Source: Herbaspirillum hiltneri N3 (GTDB taxonomy: Bacteria > Pseudomonadota > Gammaproteobacteria > Burkholderiales > Burkholderiaceae_D). From it: a stretch of 64,000 nt of DNA. The notes beneath the pieces are model-generated. The model was not told the origin of the DNA. It was given only the letters and a program-made list of their open reading frames with translations, and made no database searches. The stretch is from positions 186,001-250,000 of the forward strand of contig NZ_CP011409.1 of assembly GCF_001267925.1 (NCBI RefSeq), written 5' to 3'. The position numbers and the translations under genes are program-made. Shown here one piece after another: positions 1 through 8,996 of the stretch; position 1 is the stretch's first letter, and each line of letters starts with the position of its first letter.

Positions 1-254
1 CTTCCGCCAGCCTCGACGCCGATGTGCCGCCGCTGCCGGCGAGCGTGTTTTCCGGCGCCACGCTGGCCTACGACATGATGTACGGCAAGCAGCCGACGGT
101 GTTCATGGAGTTCGCCCGTCGCCACGGCGCGGTCACCCGCGACGGCCTCGGCATGCTGGTCGAGCAGGCCGCCGAAGCCTTCCTGCTGTGGCGCGGCGTG
201 CGGCCGGAAACCGCCGACGTCTTCAGCGCGTTGCGCCGCCAGCTCAGCCAGTAA
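1..254 (+). CDS. aroE: Shikimate dehydrogenase, C-terminal part (cut by window edge)
   Basis: The reading frame is open from base 3 to the TAA at 252-254 and gives the last ~84 residues of AroE, the NADPH-dependent enzyme reducing 3-dehydroshikimate to shikimate in aromatic amino acid synthesis. The end shows the family's C-terminal signature: [17 protein letters not shown] (corresponding to the ..DxvYxPxxT.. loop) followed by [19 protein letters not shown], the helix carrying the shikimate-binding Gln. The N-terminal substrate domain and most of the Rossmann domain lie outside the window. mtgA follows 113 bases downstream on the same strand, an order common in Burkholderiales. Confidence 0.9.
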   Translation, partial: SASLDADVPPLPASVFSGATLAYDMMYGKQPTVFMEFARRHGAVTRDGLGMLVEQAAEAFLLWRGVRPETADVFSALRRQLSQ

Positions 255-367
255 GATCGTGAACCCGTTCCAGGGAAATTGTGTTGCGGCGCGTTGCTTG
301 CGCTTGCAGCTTTGCCCGCCACCGACTACGCTTGTCCGCATCACGCCAAAAATACTCAGATAAAAAA

Positions 368-1123
368 ATGAAGCTCCTGCGCAAGTTGTTCCTGTGGCTG
401 ATCGTCTTGCCGATCACCTTGCTGTTCCTGCTGCAACTGTATTTCTTCGTGCAGATCTGGTGGTGGGTCGATCATAATCCCGAATCCACCAGCTTCATGC
501 GCCACCAGCTGTCGCTGCTGCAGGAAAAGAATCCCAATGCGCAGCTGCAATTCAAGTGGGTGCCGTACAACCGCATTTCCAACAACCTCAAGCGCGCCAT
601 CATTGCGTCGGAGGATTCCAATTTTTCCGAGCACGAAGGCGTGGACTGGGATGCGCTGCAAAAGGCGTACGAAAAGAACACCAAAAAAGGCAAGGTGGTG
701 GCCGGCGGCTCGACCATTACCCAGCAGCTGGCCAAGAACCTGTTTCTGTCGGGCGAGCGCAGCTACCTGCGCAAGGCGCAGGAATTCATCATCACCTACA
801 TGCTCGAGTTCCTGATGGACAAGCAGCGCATCTTCGAGATCTATCTCAACGTGGTGGAGTGGGGTAACGGCGTGTTCGGCGCCGAAGCCGCATCGCTGCA
901 TTACTACAGCGCATCCGCCGCCAGCCTCGGCCCCAGCCAGGCGGCGCGGCTGGCGGTGATGTTGCCGCGCCCGCGCTTCTATGACAAGAATCCCGGCTCG
1001 GCCTACCTCGCCAATCGCACCGGACTGATCCTGCGCCGCATGAACGCAGCCGAACTGCCGCCGGCCAAACCGGTGGAAAAGCCGGCCGCCAAACCGGTCG
1101 CCAAGCCGCCGGCCAGGAAATAA
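368..1123 (+). CDS. mtgA: Monofunctional biosynthetic peptidoglycan transglycosylase
   Basis: Inner-membrane GT51 enzyme that polymerises lipid II into glycan strands without a transpeptidase domain. The 251-residue protein has one N-terminal membrane segment (residues ~8-30), then the GT51 motifs: [14 protein letters not shown] with the catalytic Glu, [16 protein letters not shown], and [19 protein letters not shown]. The C-terminus carries a Pro/Lys/Ala tail ([17 protein letters not shown]), a low-complexity extension not needed for the fold. The frame is open back to 281, but ATG 368 gives the normal family start just before the membrane segment. It follows aroE on the same strand. Confidence 0.93.
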   Translation: MKLLRKLFLWLIVLPITLLFLLQLYFFVQIWWWVDHNPESTSFMRHQLSLLQEKNPNAQLQFKWVPYNRISNNLKRAIIASEDSNFSEHEGVDWDALQKAYEKNTKKGKVVAGGSTITQQLAKNLFLSGERSYLRKAQEFIITYMLEFLMDKQRIFEIYLNVVEWGNGVFGAEAASLHYYSASAASLGPSQAARLAVMLPRPRFYDKNPGSAYLANRTGLILRRMNAAELPPAKPVEKPAAKPVAKPPARK

Positions 1124-1323
1124 GACCGCCGGGCACCGCCGTTGCAGGAACGTGCTTGCCTGCGGTGGAGCTAAAACGTACACTTGCGTTCGTTTCGCGG
1201 GCGGCCTTCTGCGGTGCATGTCGATTCAGCAAGTTTCTGCAGCCCGGCCGTACCGGCGTGTTGTCGGCGGCGCCAAAAGCGGCGCCTGCATCTTCAGTCG
1301 TCTTGTCCTGACAGTGAGATCAC

Positions 1324-2289
1324 ATGATTAATGTTTTTGTTTTGCAGAACGGTCGACTGAACCAGGTCAATATCGACAGCCGCAGCGATCTGGAAACGAT
1401 TGCGCCGGTGTGGGTCGACCTGACCGAGCCGACCGACGACGAGCGTGCCTGGGTCAAGAGCATCTACGGCGTGACGCTGCCAGACGAAGACGAATTCAGC
1501 GACATCGAAGCCTCGGCGCGCTATTTCGAAGCCGAGAACGGCGACCTCCACCTGCGCACCGATTTCCTGTTCGAAGGCGACGACGACACCTCGGCCACCA
1601 TGACGGTAGCCTTCATCCTGGCGCGCAATATCCTGTTTTCAGTGCATGCCGAAGACTTGCCGGTGTTTCGCCTGGTGCGCATGCGCGCCCGTTCGCGTCC
1701 CGGTTCGATCGGCGACTACCGCGACGTGCTGCTGGACCTGTACGAAACCGACGCCGAGTATTCGGCCGATGCGCTCGAAGGGATTTACCAGAAGCTCGAA
1801 GCGGTCAGCCACAGCGTGCTCAAGAAAAGCCTGTCCGACCAGGCTGCCGCCGAAGTGCTCAACACCATCGCCCACGAAGAAGACTTGAACGGCCGCATCC
1901 GCCGCAACATGATGGATACGCGCCGCGCGGTCAGCTTCCTGATGCGCGGCCGCCTGCTCAGCGCGGACCAGTTCGAGGACGCGCGCCAGATTCTGCGCGA
2001 CATCGAATCGCTGGACGGCCACACCGCCTTCCTGTTCGACAAGATCAACTTCCTGATGGACGCCACCGTCGGTTTCATCAACATCAACCAGAACAAGATC
2101 ATCAAGATCTTCTCGGTGGCCTCGGTCGCCTTCCTGCCGCCGACGCTGATCGCCAGCATCTACGGCATGAACTTCGACTGGATGCCGGAGCTGCATTGGG
2201 GTGGCGGCTACCCGCTGGCGATTGCGATGATGATCGGTTCGGCGATCGCGCCGTTCTGGTACTTCCGCCGGCGCGGCTGGCTGAACTGA
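1324..2289 (+). CDS. corA: CorA family magnesium/divalent cation channel
   Basis: A 321-residue protein with the CorA layout: a large N-terminal cytoplasmic domain rich in acidic residues, a long helical stalk (about residues 150-260), then two C-terminal membrane segments. The selectivity-filter signature YGMNFDWMPELHW lies between the two, i.e. the GMN motif with the acidic periplasmic loop. The C-terminus is short and basic (FRRRGWLN), as expected inside the cell. It should form a pentameric Mg2+ channel (Co2+/Ni2+ also possible). It stands alone, with a 200-base gap after mtgA and a convergent binding-protein gene downstream. No riboswitch was recognised in its short leader. Confidence 0.93.
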   Translation: MINVFVLQNGRLNQVNIDSRSDLETIAPVWVDLTEPTDDERAWVKSIYGVTLPDEDEFSDIEASARYFEAENGDLHLRTDFLFEGDDDTSATMTVAFILARNILFSVHAEDLPVFRLVRMRARSRPGSIGDYRDVLLDLYETDAEYSADALEGIYQKLEAVSHSVLKKSLSDQAAAEVLNTIAHEEDLNGRIRRNMMDTRRAVSFLMRGRLLSADQFEDARQILRDIESLDGHTAFLFDKINFLMDATVGFININQNKIIKIFSVASVAFLPPTLIASIYGMNFDWMPELHWGGGYPLAIAMMIGSAIAPFWYFRRRGWLN

Positions 2290-2328
2290 GCACGGACAGG
2301 CAGCTTCCGCCAACCTGCTGTTCCAGTG

Positions 2329-3516
2329 TCAGGGCAGCGTGTTAAGGGTTTTCCAGCGGCCCTGTTCGGCGCGATACAAGGTGTAAGGAGGCGCTATCAG
2401 GCTGCCGTCGGGCGCGAACGAGATCGCCCCGGACAGCCCGTTGAATTTCATCTGATGCAGGATCGGCGACAGCAGGCGTGGATTGGTCGAGCCCGCGCGC
2501 TTCATGGCTTCGGCCAGCATATCCACTGCATCGTAGGCGAACCAGGTTCGGGGGATCAGCGGGGAGGTGTACTTTTCGCGATAGGCCTGCTCCAGCCGCT
2601 TGAAATTCTGTACTTTCTCCACCGGATGGCCATTCACCAGCACCAGCGTTCCTTCGGGATATTCCTCGGTCTTGCGCGGGAAAAGCGGGTTGACGGCGCC
2701 GCCTGCCAGCAGCAGTCGGGTTTGCAGGCCGAACTGGCGCAAGCGCACGGCGAAAGCGCTGGTCTGCGGCTCCACGCCGGCGAAGAACACCAGATCGGGG
2801 CTGGCGTTCCTGATCTTCGCCACGGCGGCGTTGAAATCCGAACTCTTGGCGTTGATTTTGTCGCTGTCCACGATCTGTCCGCCCTGGCGCGTCACGGCCG
2901 CTGCGAAGCCGCGCGCCAGCGCCTTGCCGAGCAGCGTGTCGTTGTCGATCAGCATGATGCGTTTGGCGCGCAGCACTTTGATGGCCGTTTCCGCCAGGTA
3001 CTGCGAGGTGTATTCGCTGTGTCCGAGCAACTGGAAGACGGTTGAATAGCCGAGCTGCGTGAATTCGCGGCCGGACGAGGTCGGCGACAATTGCGGCACG
3101 CCGGCTTCGTTGTAGATTTTGGCGGCAGCGATGCTGGCGTCGGTGGTGAGGTGGCCGACCACGCCGACCACCCCGGCAGCAACAGCGGCACGGGCATTGA
3201 TGACGGCCAGATTGAGGTCGTTCTTGTCGTCGGCGAGGAACAACCTCAGCACGATGTTCTTATCGCCGACGCGCAGTCCTTGCGCGTTGATCTTATCTAC
3301 CGCAAATTGGGCCCCGTCGCGAGTGGTCTTGCCGCGCGGAATCGTCAGCGGACCGATCACGCCGATCAGCACGGTCTGGAATTGAGATGGCGGTGACGCT
3401 CCGTCCGCGGGCACAGCAGTCGCCGTCGTGGTCATGGCCGTGCACAGTGCAACACCAAACAAAAGAGAGAGGGTGCGGCGCATCGGAGCTCCTCGGGAAG
3501 GCTGACGGGTATTCAT
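2329..3516 (-). CDS. Periplasmic LivK-type (Peripla_BP_6) substrate-binding protein, orphan copy 1
   Basis: A 395-residue secreted protein of the branched-chain-amino-acid-binding class. It has an N-terminal signal peptide (RRTLSLLFGVALCTA then a small-residue cleavage region), then IGVIGPLTIPRGKTTRDGAQFAVDKIN, the type I periplasmic-binding entry motif, and the YNEAGVPQLSPTSS hinge motif. ATG 3516 has GGAGG upstream. An internal ATG at 3483 also has GAGGAG and would place the signal peptide right at the start, so the start is uncertain between these two. No LivHMGF genes are nearby. It is related to the proteins at 13695-14894 and 19915-21069. Ligand unknown. Confidence 0.85.
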   Translation of the reverse strand: MNTRQPSRGAPMRRTLSLLFGVALCTAMTTTATAVPADGASPPSQFQTVLIGVIGPLTIPRGKTTRDGAQFAVDKINAQGLRVGDKNIVLRLFLADDKNDLNLAVINARAAVAAGVVGVVGHLTTDASIAAAKIYNEAGVPQLSPTSSGREFTQLGYSTVFQLLGHSEYTSQYLAETAIKVLRAKRIMLIDNDTLLGKALARGFAAAVTRQGGQIVDSDKINAKSSDFNAAVAKIRNASPDLVFFAGVEPQTSAFAVRLRQFGLQTRLLLAGGAVNPLFPRKTEEYPEGTLVLVNGHPVEKVQNFKRLEQAYREKYTSPLIPRTWFAYDAVDMLAEAMKRAGSTNPRLLSPILHQMKFNGLSGAISFAPDGSLIAPPYTLYRAEQGRWKTLNTLP

Positions 3517-3772
3517 GCTACCTCCCTCGGTTGCGGCACATAGCGTGGAAAAGACGCGAGTTCGGCGCGCTCTTCCGGATTGTTTGTCTTCATGGAAACA
3601 TTTTGTTGCCATCGCACTGCAGCGGCGTCTTGCGTGCGGGGAATGTCTGACAAGGATTTGAGCACTTATCCGATGTTGCAGCCCGGCATGCCCGTCGACA
3701 ATAGGCATAAATAGGCACACACAGCCGCGCGCTGCACGCGTTCCCGCCCTCAGACACTCCAAGGACCCGGCA

Positions 3773-4228
3773 ATGAAACATCATTACATCTCCCTGCTCG
3801 CCATCGGCTTGAGCATGCTGGCCATCCTCAATGGTTGCGCCGGTCCCGACTACCGTTCGCAGCCCAACAACGCGGGTGCGCCGCCGCCTTCCTATTCCTA
3901 TAACACCACCGGCGTCATTGAAGCCATTGATGTCGCGCATGAAAACAGCAGCGGCGTCGGCGGTACGCTGATAGGCGGTGCGGTGGGCGGCTTGCTCGGC
4001 AATCAGATCGGCAGCGGCTCGGGACGCACGGCGGCAACCGTGGCCGGCGCAGTCGGCGGCGCCGTGGTGGGCAATCAGGTGCAGAAGAATCACGGCGGAC
4101 GCGAAGTCTACAATATCCGCGTGCGCATGAATGACGGTTCTACTCAGACGTTCGCGCAGGACAGCGCCGGTGATCTGCGCATCGGAGATCGCGTGCGCCT
4201 CGACGGCGGCAGAGTTTACCGGTATTGA
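3773..4228 (+). CDS. Glycine-zipper 2TM-domain outer-membrane lipoprotein (SlyB/17 kDa antigen type)
   Basis: A 151-residue lipoprotein. The N-terminal signal ends in the lipobox LNGC (Cys about residue 23), so it should be lipidated. A glycine zipper follows: GGTLIGGAVGGLLGNQIGSGSGRTAATVAGAVGGAVVGNQV, seen here as two short pieces GGAVGGLLGNQIGSG and AGAVGGAVVGNQVQ, the two-helix membrane hairpin of this family. The C-terminal part (VYNIRVRMNDGSTQTF) is a small beta domain with RIGDRVRLDGGRVYRY at the end. An AAGGA ribosome site precedes ATG 3773. The role is probably envelope integrity; the exact function is not known from the sequence. Confidence 0.85.
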   Translation: MKHHYISLLAIGLSMLAILNGCAGPDYRSQPNNAGAPPPSYSYNTTGVIEAIDVAHENSSGVGGTLIGGAVGGLLGNQIGSGSGRTAATVAGAVGGAVVGNQVQKNHGGREVYNIRVRMNDGSTQTFAQDSAGDLRIGDRVRLDGGRVYRY

Positions 4229-4239
4229 TTAAGTCTGCA

Positions 4240-4257
4240 AATCCGGCGCGCCGGATT
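4240..4257. repeat. Perfect 18-base palindrome between convergent genes
   Basis: The bases AATCCGGCG and CGCCGGATT abut with no loop. It lies between the convergent lipoprotein and anmK stop codons. No T-tract follows on either strand, so it is not a classical intrinsic terminator; it could form a weak bidirectional stop or be a protein-binding site. Confidence 0.5.
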
Positions 4258-4262
4258 ACCGA

Positions 4263-5426
4263 TTATTGCGCCGGATAGAGACCGCCGAGCACGCGCAAAC
4301 CGCGTGCGCCGGTGACGGCGGGCAGATTGCCTGGCAGGCGCAGGCAAAAGCGTTGCGCCAGCCAGGCGAAGGCCAATGCTTCCACATGATTGGGCGCCAC
4401 GCCCAGCACTTCGGTCGACATGACCGGAACGGTGCGGCCCGCACTGGCCTGCAAGGCTTGCGCCAGCTGCTCCAGCAAGTACCCGTTGTAAGCGCCGCCG
4501 CCGCAGACATAGAGCGCAGCGGTGGCAGGTGCATGCGCGACGATGGCGTCGGCGATGGTGGTTGCGGTGAACGCCGTCAGCGTCGCCTGCACGTCAGCCG
4601 GCGGCAGCTGCGAGAAACCTTGCAGGCGCTGTTCCAGCCATTCGACGTGGAACAAGTCGCGGCCGGTGCTCTTGGGCGGCGGCAGCGCGAAATAGGCATC
4701 GCTGCGCAAGGCCGCCAGCAGGGCGGCGTCCACTTTTCCGGAAGCGCCCCAGGCGCCGTCGGCGTCATAGCTTTGACCCTGATGCCGCGCGATCCATGCA
4801 TCCATCAATACATTGCCCGGACCGGTGTCGAAGCCTGAGGTGGCAGCTTGCCGGCCGGCAGGCAGGATGCTGATGTTGCTGATGCCGCCGATGTTGACCG
4901 CGACGCGCATCTCGCTGTCGCTGCCGAATACTGCCTGATGGAAGGCCGGCACCAGCGGTGCGCCCTGGCCTCCGGCGGCGACGTCGCGGCTGCGGAAGTC
5001 GGCGATGACGTCGATGCCGCACAGTTCGGCCAGCAGGCTGGGGTTGTTGGTCTGGCGCGTATAGCCGAGTTCGGGGCGATGGCGGATGGTTTGTCCATGC
5101 ACGCCGACCGCGCGAATGTATGCCGCAGGAATCGCGCTTTTTTCAAGCAGTTGCGCCACGCATTGCGCGTAATGATTGGCCAACTGGTTCGCGGCCAATG
5201 CTTCGCGCTGCAATTCATTCTCGCCGTTGGATTGCAGCGCCATCAGCGCGGCCCGCAAATCTTGCGGGAACGGCACGTAGGCCGTCGCCAGCGTCGCCAT
5301 CGGCTGGCCGTCGTCGGGCAGTGAAGCGAGCACGCCGTCAACGCCGTCCAGGCTGGTGCCGGACATCAGGCCGATATACAGGGATGAGGAGGCGGAGCGC
5401 TGCGGCGAAGAGAGTTCGGCGGGCAT
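4263..5426 (-). CDS. anmK: Anhydro-N-acetylmuramic acid kinase
   Basis: Cytosolic kinase that hydrolyses and phosphorylates 1,6-anhydroMurNAc to MurNAc-6-phosphate during peptidoglycan recycling. The 387-residue length is normal. The signature GLMSGTSLDGVDG (phosphate-binding) is near residue 20, GVHGQTIRHRP near residue 110, and NIGGISNISILP plus FDTGPGNVLMDAW in the middle; the C-terminal half has YVCGGGAYNGYLL and ALAFAWLAQRF. Genes upstream on the same strand encode an M23 endopeptidase, consistent with a wall-remodelling theme. The ATG has no Shine-Dalgarno sequence: it sits directly against the T-tract of the terminator at 5431-5480 (see findings). Confidence 0.93.
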   Translation of the reverse strand: MPAELSSPQRSASSSLYIGLMSGTSLDGVDGVLASLPDDGQPMATLATAYVPFPQDLRAALMALQSNGENELQREALAANQLANHYAQCVAQLLEKSAIPAAYIRAVGVHGQTIRHRPELGYTRQTNNPSLLAELCGIDVIADFRSRDVAAGGQGAPLVPAFHQAVFGSDSEMRVAVNIGGISNISILPAGRQAATSGFDTGPGNVLMDAWIARHQGQSYDADGAWGASGKVDAALLAALRSDAYFALPPPKSTGRDLFHVEWLEQRLQGFSQLPPADVQATLTAFTATTIADAIVAHAPATAALYVCGGGAYNGYLLEQLAQALQASAGRTVPVMSTEVLGVAPNHVEALAFAWLAQRFCLRLPGNLPAVTGARGLRVLGGLYPAQ

Positions 5427-5480
5427 AAAAAAACCGGTGATGGAGTCGCTGCAATTCTACAGCGATTCCATCACCGGTTT
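5427..5480 (-). terminator. Intrinsic terminator after the M23 endopeptidase gene
   Basis: Twenty-base arms (5431-5450 and 5471-5480 plus 5461-5470) surround a 10-base loop; they are complementary except for one G-T pair. On the minus strand the stem is followed by a T-run (A-run 5427-5433 on the plus strand). It lies 37 bases after the M23 stop codon and immediately before the anmK ATG. Confidence 0.85.
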
Positions 5481-5517
5481 TGAGTCCCGGAGGTTCCGGC
5501 GGATCGTGAACAGGTTC

Positions 5518-6918
5518 TTAGCGCGATGCCACCGTCAGGTTGCCGTTTTCACCGGCCGGACGCAGGAGCGAAAGACGGCGGTTCATGTCGGTGGAGACCG
5601 CGCGGAAACGCGCCAGTTGACCGCCGCTCAGCGGTTGCGCATTCGGCACGTCGACCGACAGCGGATTGCGCGGCACGTTGCTGACGCGGAATTCGTAGTG
5701 CAGATGCGGGCCGGTAGCCCAGCCGGTCATGCCGACAAAGCCGATCACTTCACCCTGGCTGATCTTGTCGCCCTTGCGCAGGCCGGTAGCGAAGCGGCTC
5801 ATGTGGCCGTAAGCGGTGGAATAATTGTTCCAGTGCTTGATCACGACGATGTTGCCGTAGCCGTTTTGCTTGCCGACGAAGTCAACCACGCCGTCGCCCG
5901 AAGCATGAATCGGTGTGCCGGTCGGTGCTGCAAAGTCGACGCCGGTGTGCTGCTTCCAGATGCCGAGGATGGGGTGCACGCGCATCGAGAAGCCCGATGA
6001 AATACGCGTGAAGGCCAGCGGCGACTTGAGGAAGGCTTTCTTCAGCGACTTGCCGTCGAAGGAGTAATAGCCGCCGCCGATCTTGCTGCCCGGTTCGTCG
6101 AACCAGACCGCCTGGTAAGTGTTGCCGGCGTTGCTGAATTCGCCTGCCAGCACGCGGCCGGTGCGCACCGGTTCGCCATTGTTGTAGAAGGTTTCATAGA
6201 CCACGTTGAAGCGGTCGCCGCGGCGCAGGTCGGACGCGAAGTTGATGTTGGTGGAGAACATGTCGACCAGTTGGGTCGCCACGCTGTCCGGGATCTGCGC
6301 ATTATCGGTCGCCGCGAACAGCGACGAGCGGATCTGGCCGGAGCGCATTTCGACGCGGCGTTCCAGTACGGCCGGCGCGGTGCTGGCCTTGAACGTGTCG
6401 CCGCTGCGTTCGATCACGAGATTGTTGACCTGCTGGCCGTCGCGGCCGTCGCTCAGCGTCGCGGTCAGCTGTTGCAGCTCGCCATCTTCGGAAGTGCGCG
6501 CCATCACGCGCTTGCCGGCGCGCAATTGCATGACCGCGCGGGCCAGGGTGTCGGACTTGATGAAGTTGGCGGCGGCCTCGTCGTCCACGCCCAGGCGTGT
6601 CAGCAGCGTGGCCAGCGTGTCGCCGGAACGGACTTTTTCTTCGTTGACGTAAAACTCTTCACGGTCTTCCAGTTGCGCGACCTGTTGTTGCAAATCCGGC
6701 AAGGCCAGATCCTTGACGATGGCGTGGACCGGCGCATCGGAAGTGTCGGGCTCGGCCGGGGCGAAGCCGGCGGCGCCGATCGTGAAGGCGCCGAGGAACA
6801 GGGCGCCTGCGGACAGGATCTTGGTCTTGCGGGAAGAACCGTGGAATTTCTCCTGGCAGAGGAGATGGGTGGTGCGGTATAGGGAGGCGACGCGCGCGAA
6901 TTTATCTTTAGGGAACAT
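5518..6918 (-). CDS. M23 family metallo-endopeptidase (peptidoglycan DD-endopeptidase type)
   Basis: A 466-residue envelope protein. Near the N-terminus a hydrophobic segment (ILSAGALFLGAFTIGAAGFA, residues ~34-53) acts as signal anchor. Then comes an OapA/LysM-like region (VRSGDTLATLLTRLGVDDEAAANF), as in MepM/YebA-type proteins. The C-terminal peptidase domain has the zinc motifs HTGVDFAAPTGTPIHASGDG (HxxxD) and GPHLHYEFRV (HxH), all intact. It should cut peptide cross-links to allow sacculus growth. It is divergent from tyrS, an arrangement frequent in betaproteobacteria. The first ATG has no obvious ribosome site, so the start may be a little inside. Confidence 0.9.
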   Translation of the reverse strand: MFPKDKFARVASLYRTTHLLCQEKFHGSSRKTKILSAGALFLGAFTIGAAGFAPAEPDTSDAPVHAIVKDLALPDLQQQVAQLEDREEFYVNEEKVRSGDTLATLLTRLGVDDEAAANFIKSDTLARAVMQLRAGKRVMARTSEDGELQQLTATLSDGRDGQQVNNLVIERSGDTFKASTAPAVLERRVEMRSGQIRSSLFAATDNAQIPDSVATQLVDMFSTNINFASDLRRGDRFNVVYETFYNNGEPVRTGRVLAGEFSNAGNTYQAVWFDEPGSKIGGGYYSFDGKSLKKAFLKSPLAFTRISSGFSMRVHPILGIWKQHTGVDFAAPTGTPIHASGDGVVDFVGKQNGYGNIVVIKHWNNYSTAYGHMSRFATGLRKGDKISQGEVIGFVGMTGWATGPHLHYEFRVSNVPRNPLSVDVPNAQPLSGGQLARFRAVSTDMNRRLSLLRPAGENGNLTVASR

Positions 6919-7229
6919 GCAATACGTTAAAATCTACCGTTTACGCTTGTTCCGAATCCTGTTGCAGGATGGCAATGAAGTTGGCGGATCGTTCCGCGCT
7001 GCCGGTGTGGTGAAACATACGACCGGCCAACCAGGTTGCCATTCAACCGCAAGCAGCGTCAATGACTCCCCGATGACGCACGCTTTTTACAGATTCTCGA
7101 CAGGCGATGAATGCTAAATTCTCTGCTGATTGCGCTTCTAGATGGCGTGCGGCAGAAAGACGAAAGCGCGATTATAGCAAAGCGTCAATCCGGTACTGTC
7201 CTACAAAAGCCTATTTTTTAGTTATATCA
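6919..7229. promoter_or_regulatory. Divergent intergenic region, M23 endopeptidase / tyrS
   Basis: A stretch of 311 bases with no supported gene. It must hold the leaders of both flanking genes. It is more AT-rich near the tyrS start (TTTTTTAGTTATATC just before the ATG). I see no T-box (none expected in Proteobacteria), no convincing paired -35/-10 elements and no strong hairpin. Confidence 0.4.
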
Positions 7230-8474
7230 ATGAACGCCGAACAGCCTACACCCCAAACTCTCCTGCCCCTGTCCGATAAAGTCCAGGAAGCGCTGGCCAT
7301 CACCAAGCGCGGCGTTGACGAATTGCTCATCGAAAACGAATTTGCGCAAAAACTGGCGCGCGCCGAAAAGAGCGGCCAGCCGCTGCGCATCAAGCTGGGC
7401 CTCGATCCGACTGCGCCCGACCTGCATCTGGGTCACACCGTGGTCCTGAACAAGATGCGCCAGCTGCAGGACCTCGGTCACAACGTGATTTTCCTGATCG
7501 GCGATTTCACTTCGATGATCGGCGACCCGTCCGGCCGCAACGCCACCCGCCCGCCGCTCACGCGCGAGCAGATCGAGGTCAACGCCAAGACCTATTTCGC
7601 CCAGGCCAGCCTGGTGCTGGATGCGGCCCGGACCGAGATCCGCTACAACTCCGAATGGTGCGACCCGCTCGGCAGCCGCGGCATGATCCAGCTGGCTTCG
7701 CGCTATACCGTGGCGCGCATGATGGAGCGCGACGATTTCACCAAGCGATTCAAGGAAGGCACGCCGATTTCGGTGCATGAGTTCCTTTATCCGCTGATGC
7801 AGGGTTATGACTCGGTCGCGTTGAAGTCTGACCTCGAGCTGGGCGGCACCGACCAGAAGTTCAACCTGCTGGTGGGCCGCGAGCTGCAAAAGGATTTCGG
7901 CCAGGAGCCGCAGTGCATCCTGACCATGCCGCTGCTGGAAGGCCTGGACGGCGTCGACAAGATGTCCAAGTCCAAGAACAATTACATCGGCATCACCGAA
8001 CCGGCCAACACCATGTTCGCCAAGGTGATGAGCATTTCCGACGTGATGATGTGGCGCTATTACGAACTGCTGTCGTTCCGTTCGATCGCCGACATCGCCG
8101 GCTTCAAGGCCGAGGTCGCCGAAGGCAAGAATCCGCGCGACATCAAGGTGGCGCTGGCGCAGGAAATCGTCACGCGCTTCCACTCGCAACAGGCGGCCGA
8201 AGATGCGCTGGCCGATTTCGTCAACCGCTCCAAGGGCGGCATTCCGGATGATGTGCCGGAAGTCAGCCTGACCGGCGCGCCGCTGGGCATCGGCCAGCTG
8301 CTCAAGCAGACCAACCTGTGCGCCTCGACTTCGGAGGCCTTGCGCATGGTGGAGCAGGGCGGCGTGCGCATTGACGGTACGGTGATCAGCGACAAGGGGC
8401 TCAAGGTCGACGCCGGCGTATTCGTCGTGCAGGTCGGCAAGCGCAAGTTCGCCCGCGTTACCTTGTCGCAATGA
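7230..8474 (+). CDS. tyrS: Tyrosyl-tRNA synthetase
   Basis: A class I aminoacyl-tRNA synthetase of 414 residues that charges tRNA-Tyr. [20 protein letters not shown] contains the HIGH-like [16 protein letters not shown] is the KMSKS loop. The C-terminal S4-like RNA-binding domain is present ([16 protein letters not shown]). The frame is open back to 7107, but ATG 7230 gives the usual start; no clear Shine-Dalgarno sequence precedes it. dtd follows 19 bases downstream, so synthetase and D-Tyr proofreading enzyme are probably co-transcribed. Confidence 0.96.
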   Translation: MNAEQPTPQTLLPLSDKVQEALAITKRGVDELLIENEFAQKLARAEKSGQPLRIKLGLDPTAPDLHLGHTVVLNKMRQLQDLGHNVIFLIGDFTSMIGDPSGRNATRPPLTREQIEVNAKTYFAQASLVLDAARTEIRYNSEWCDPLGSRGMIQLASRYTVARMMERDDFTKRFKEGTPISVHEFLYPLMQGYDSVALKSDLELGGTDQKFNLLVGRELQKDFGQEPQCILTMPLLEGLDGVDKMSKSKNNYIGITEPANTMFAKVMSISDVMMWRYYELLSFRSIADIAGFKAEVAEGKNPRDIKVALAQEIVTRFHSQQAAEDALADFVNRSKGGIPDDVPEVSLTGAPLGIGQLLKQTNLCASTSEALRMVEQGGVRIDGTVISDKGLKVDAGVFVVQVGKRKFARVTLSQ

Positions 8475-8493
8475 CAGCGACGGCAGCAGCGTC

Positions 8494-8946
8494 ATGATCG
8501 GATTGTTGCAACGAGTCCGCAAAGCTGATGTCGTAGTGGAAGGCGAGCAGGTCGGGGCCATCGGTGCAGGCCTGATGGTGCTGGTCTGCGCCGAACGCGG
8601 CGACACCGTCAGGGAAGCCGACGGGCTGCTGACCAAGCTGCTGGCCTATCGCGTGTTTGCCGACGAGGCCGGCAAGATGAATCGCAGCGTGACCGACGTG
8701 CTGGGCGGCTTGCTGCTGGTGCCGCAGTTCACGCTGGCGGCCGACACCCGCTCCGGCACGCGGCCGTCGTTCACGCCGGCCGCACCGCCGGCGGAAGGCA
8801 AGCACCTGTTCGATCATTTCGTTACGCAGGCAAAAGCCCGCCACGGCGTGGTGGAGACCGGCCGCTTCGGCGCCGACATGCAGGTCTCCTTGACCAATGA
8901 CGGGCCCGTCACGTTCTGGCTGCAGGTAAAACCGGCTGCCACCTGA
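8494..8946 (+). CDS. dtd: D-aminoacyl-tRNA deacylase
   Basis: A 150-residue cytosolic enzyme that removes D-amino acids mischarged on tRNAs. It starts [17 protein letters not shown] as is typical. The catalytic signature is [10 protein letters not shown] (usually SQFTL; Pro replaces the Ser here), with the C-terminal cross-subunit [10 protein letters not shown], equivalent to the Gly-cisPro chirality motif. It is 19 bases after tyrS. The Ser to Pro change is the only oddity; the rest is canonical. Confidence 0.94.
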   Translation: MIGLLQRVRKADVVVEGEQVGAIGAGLMVLVCAERGDTVREADGLLTKLLAYRVFADEAGKMNRSVTDVLGGLLLVPQFTLAADTRSGTRPSFTPAAPPAEGKHLFDHFVTQAKARHGVVETGRFGADMQVSLTNDGPVTFWLQVKPAAT

Positions 8947-8996
8947 CGATAGTTGATGGCATTCAATAGCAGGCTGATTTTCAAAGGAGAGCACAT

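Noticed and set aside
1240..1300. GC-rich inverted repeat GGCGCC-N6-GGCGCC between mtgA and corA as a terminator
   Set aside because: The arms are short self-complementary GGCGCC boxes and no T-run follows.
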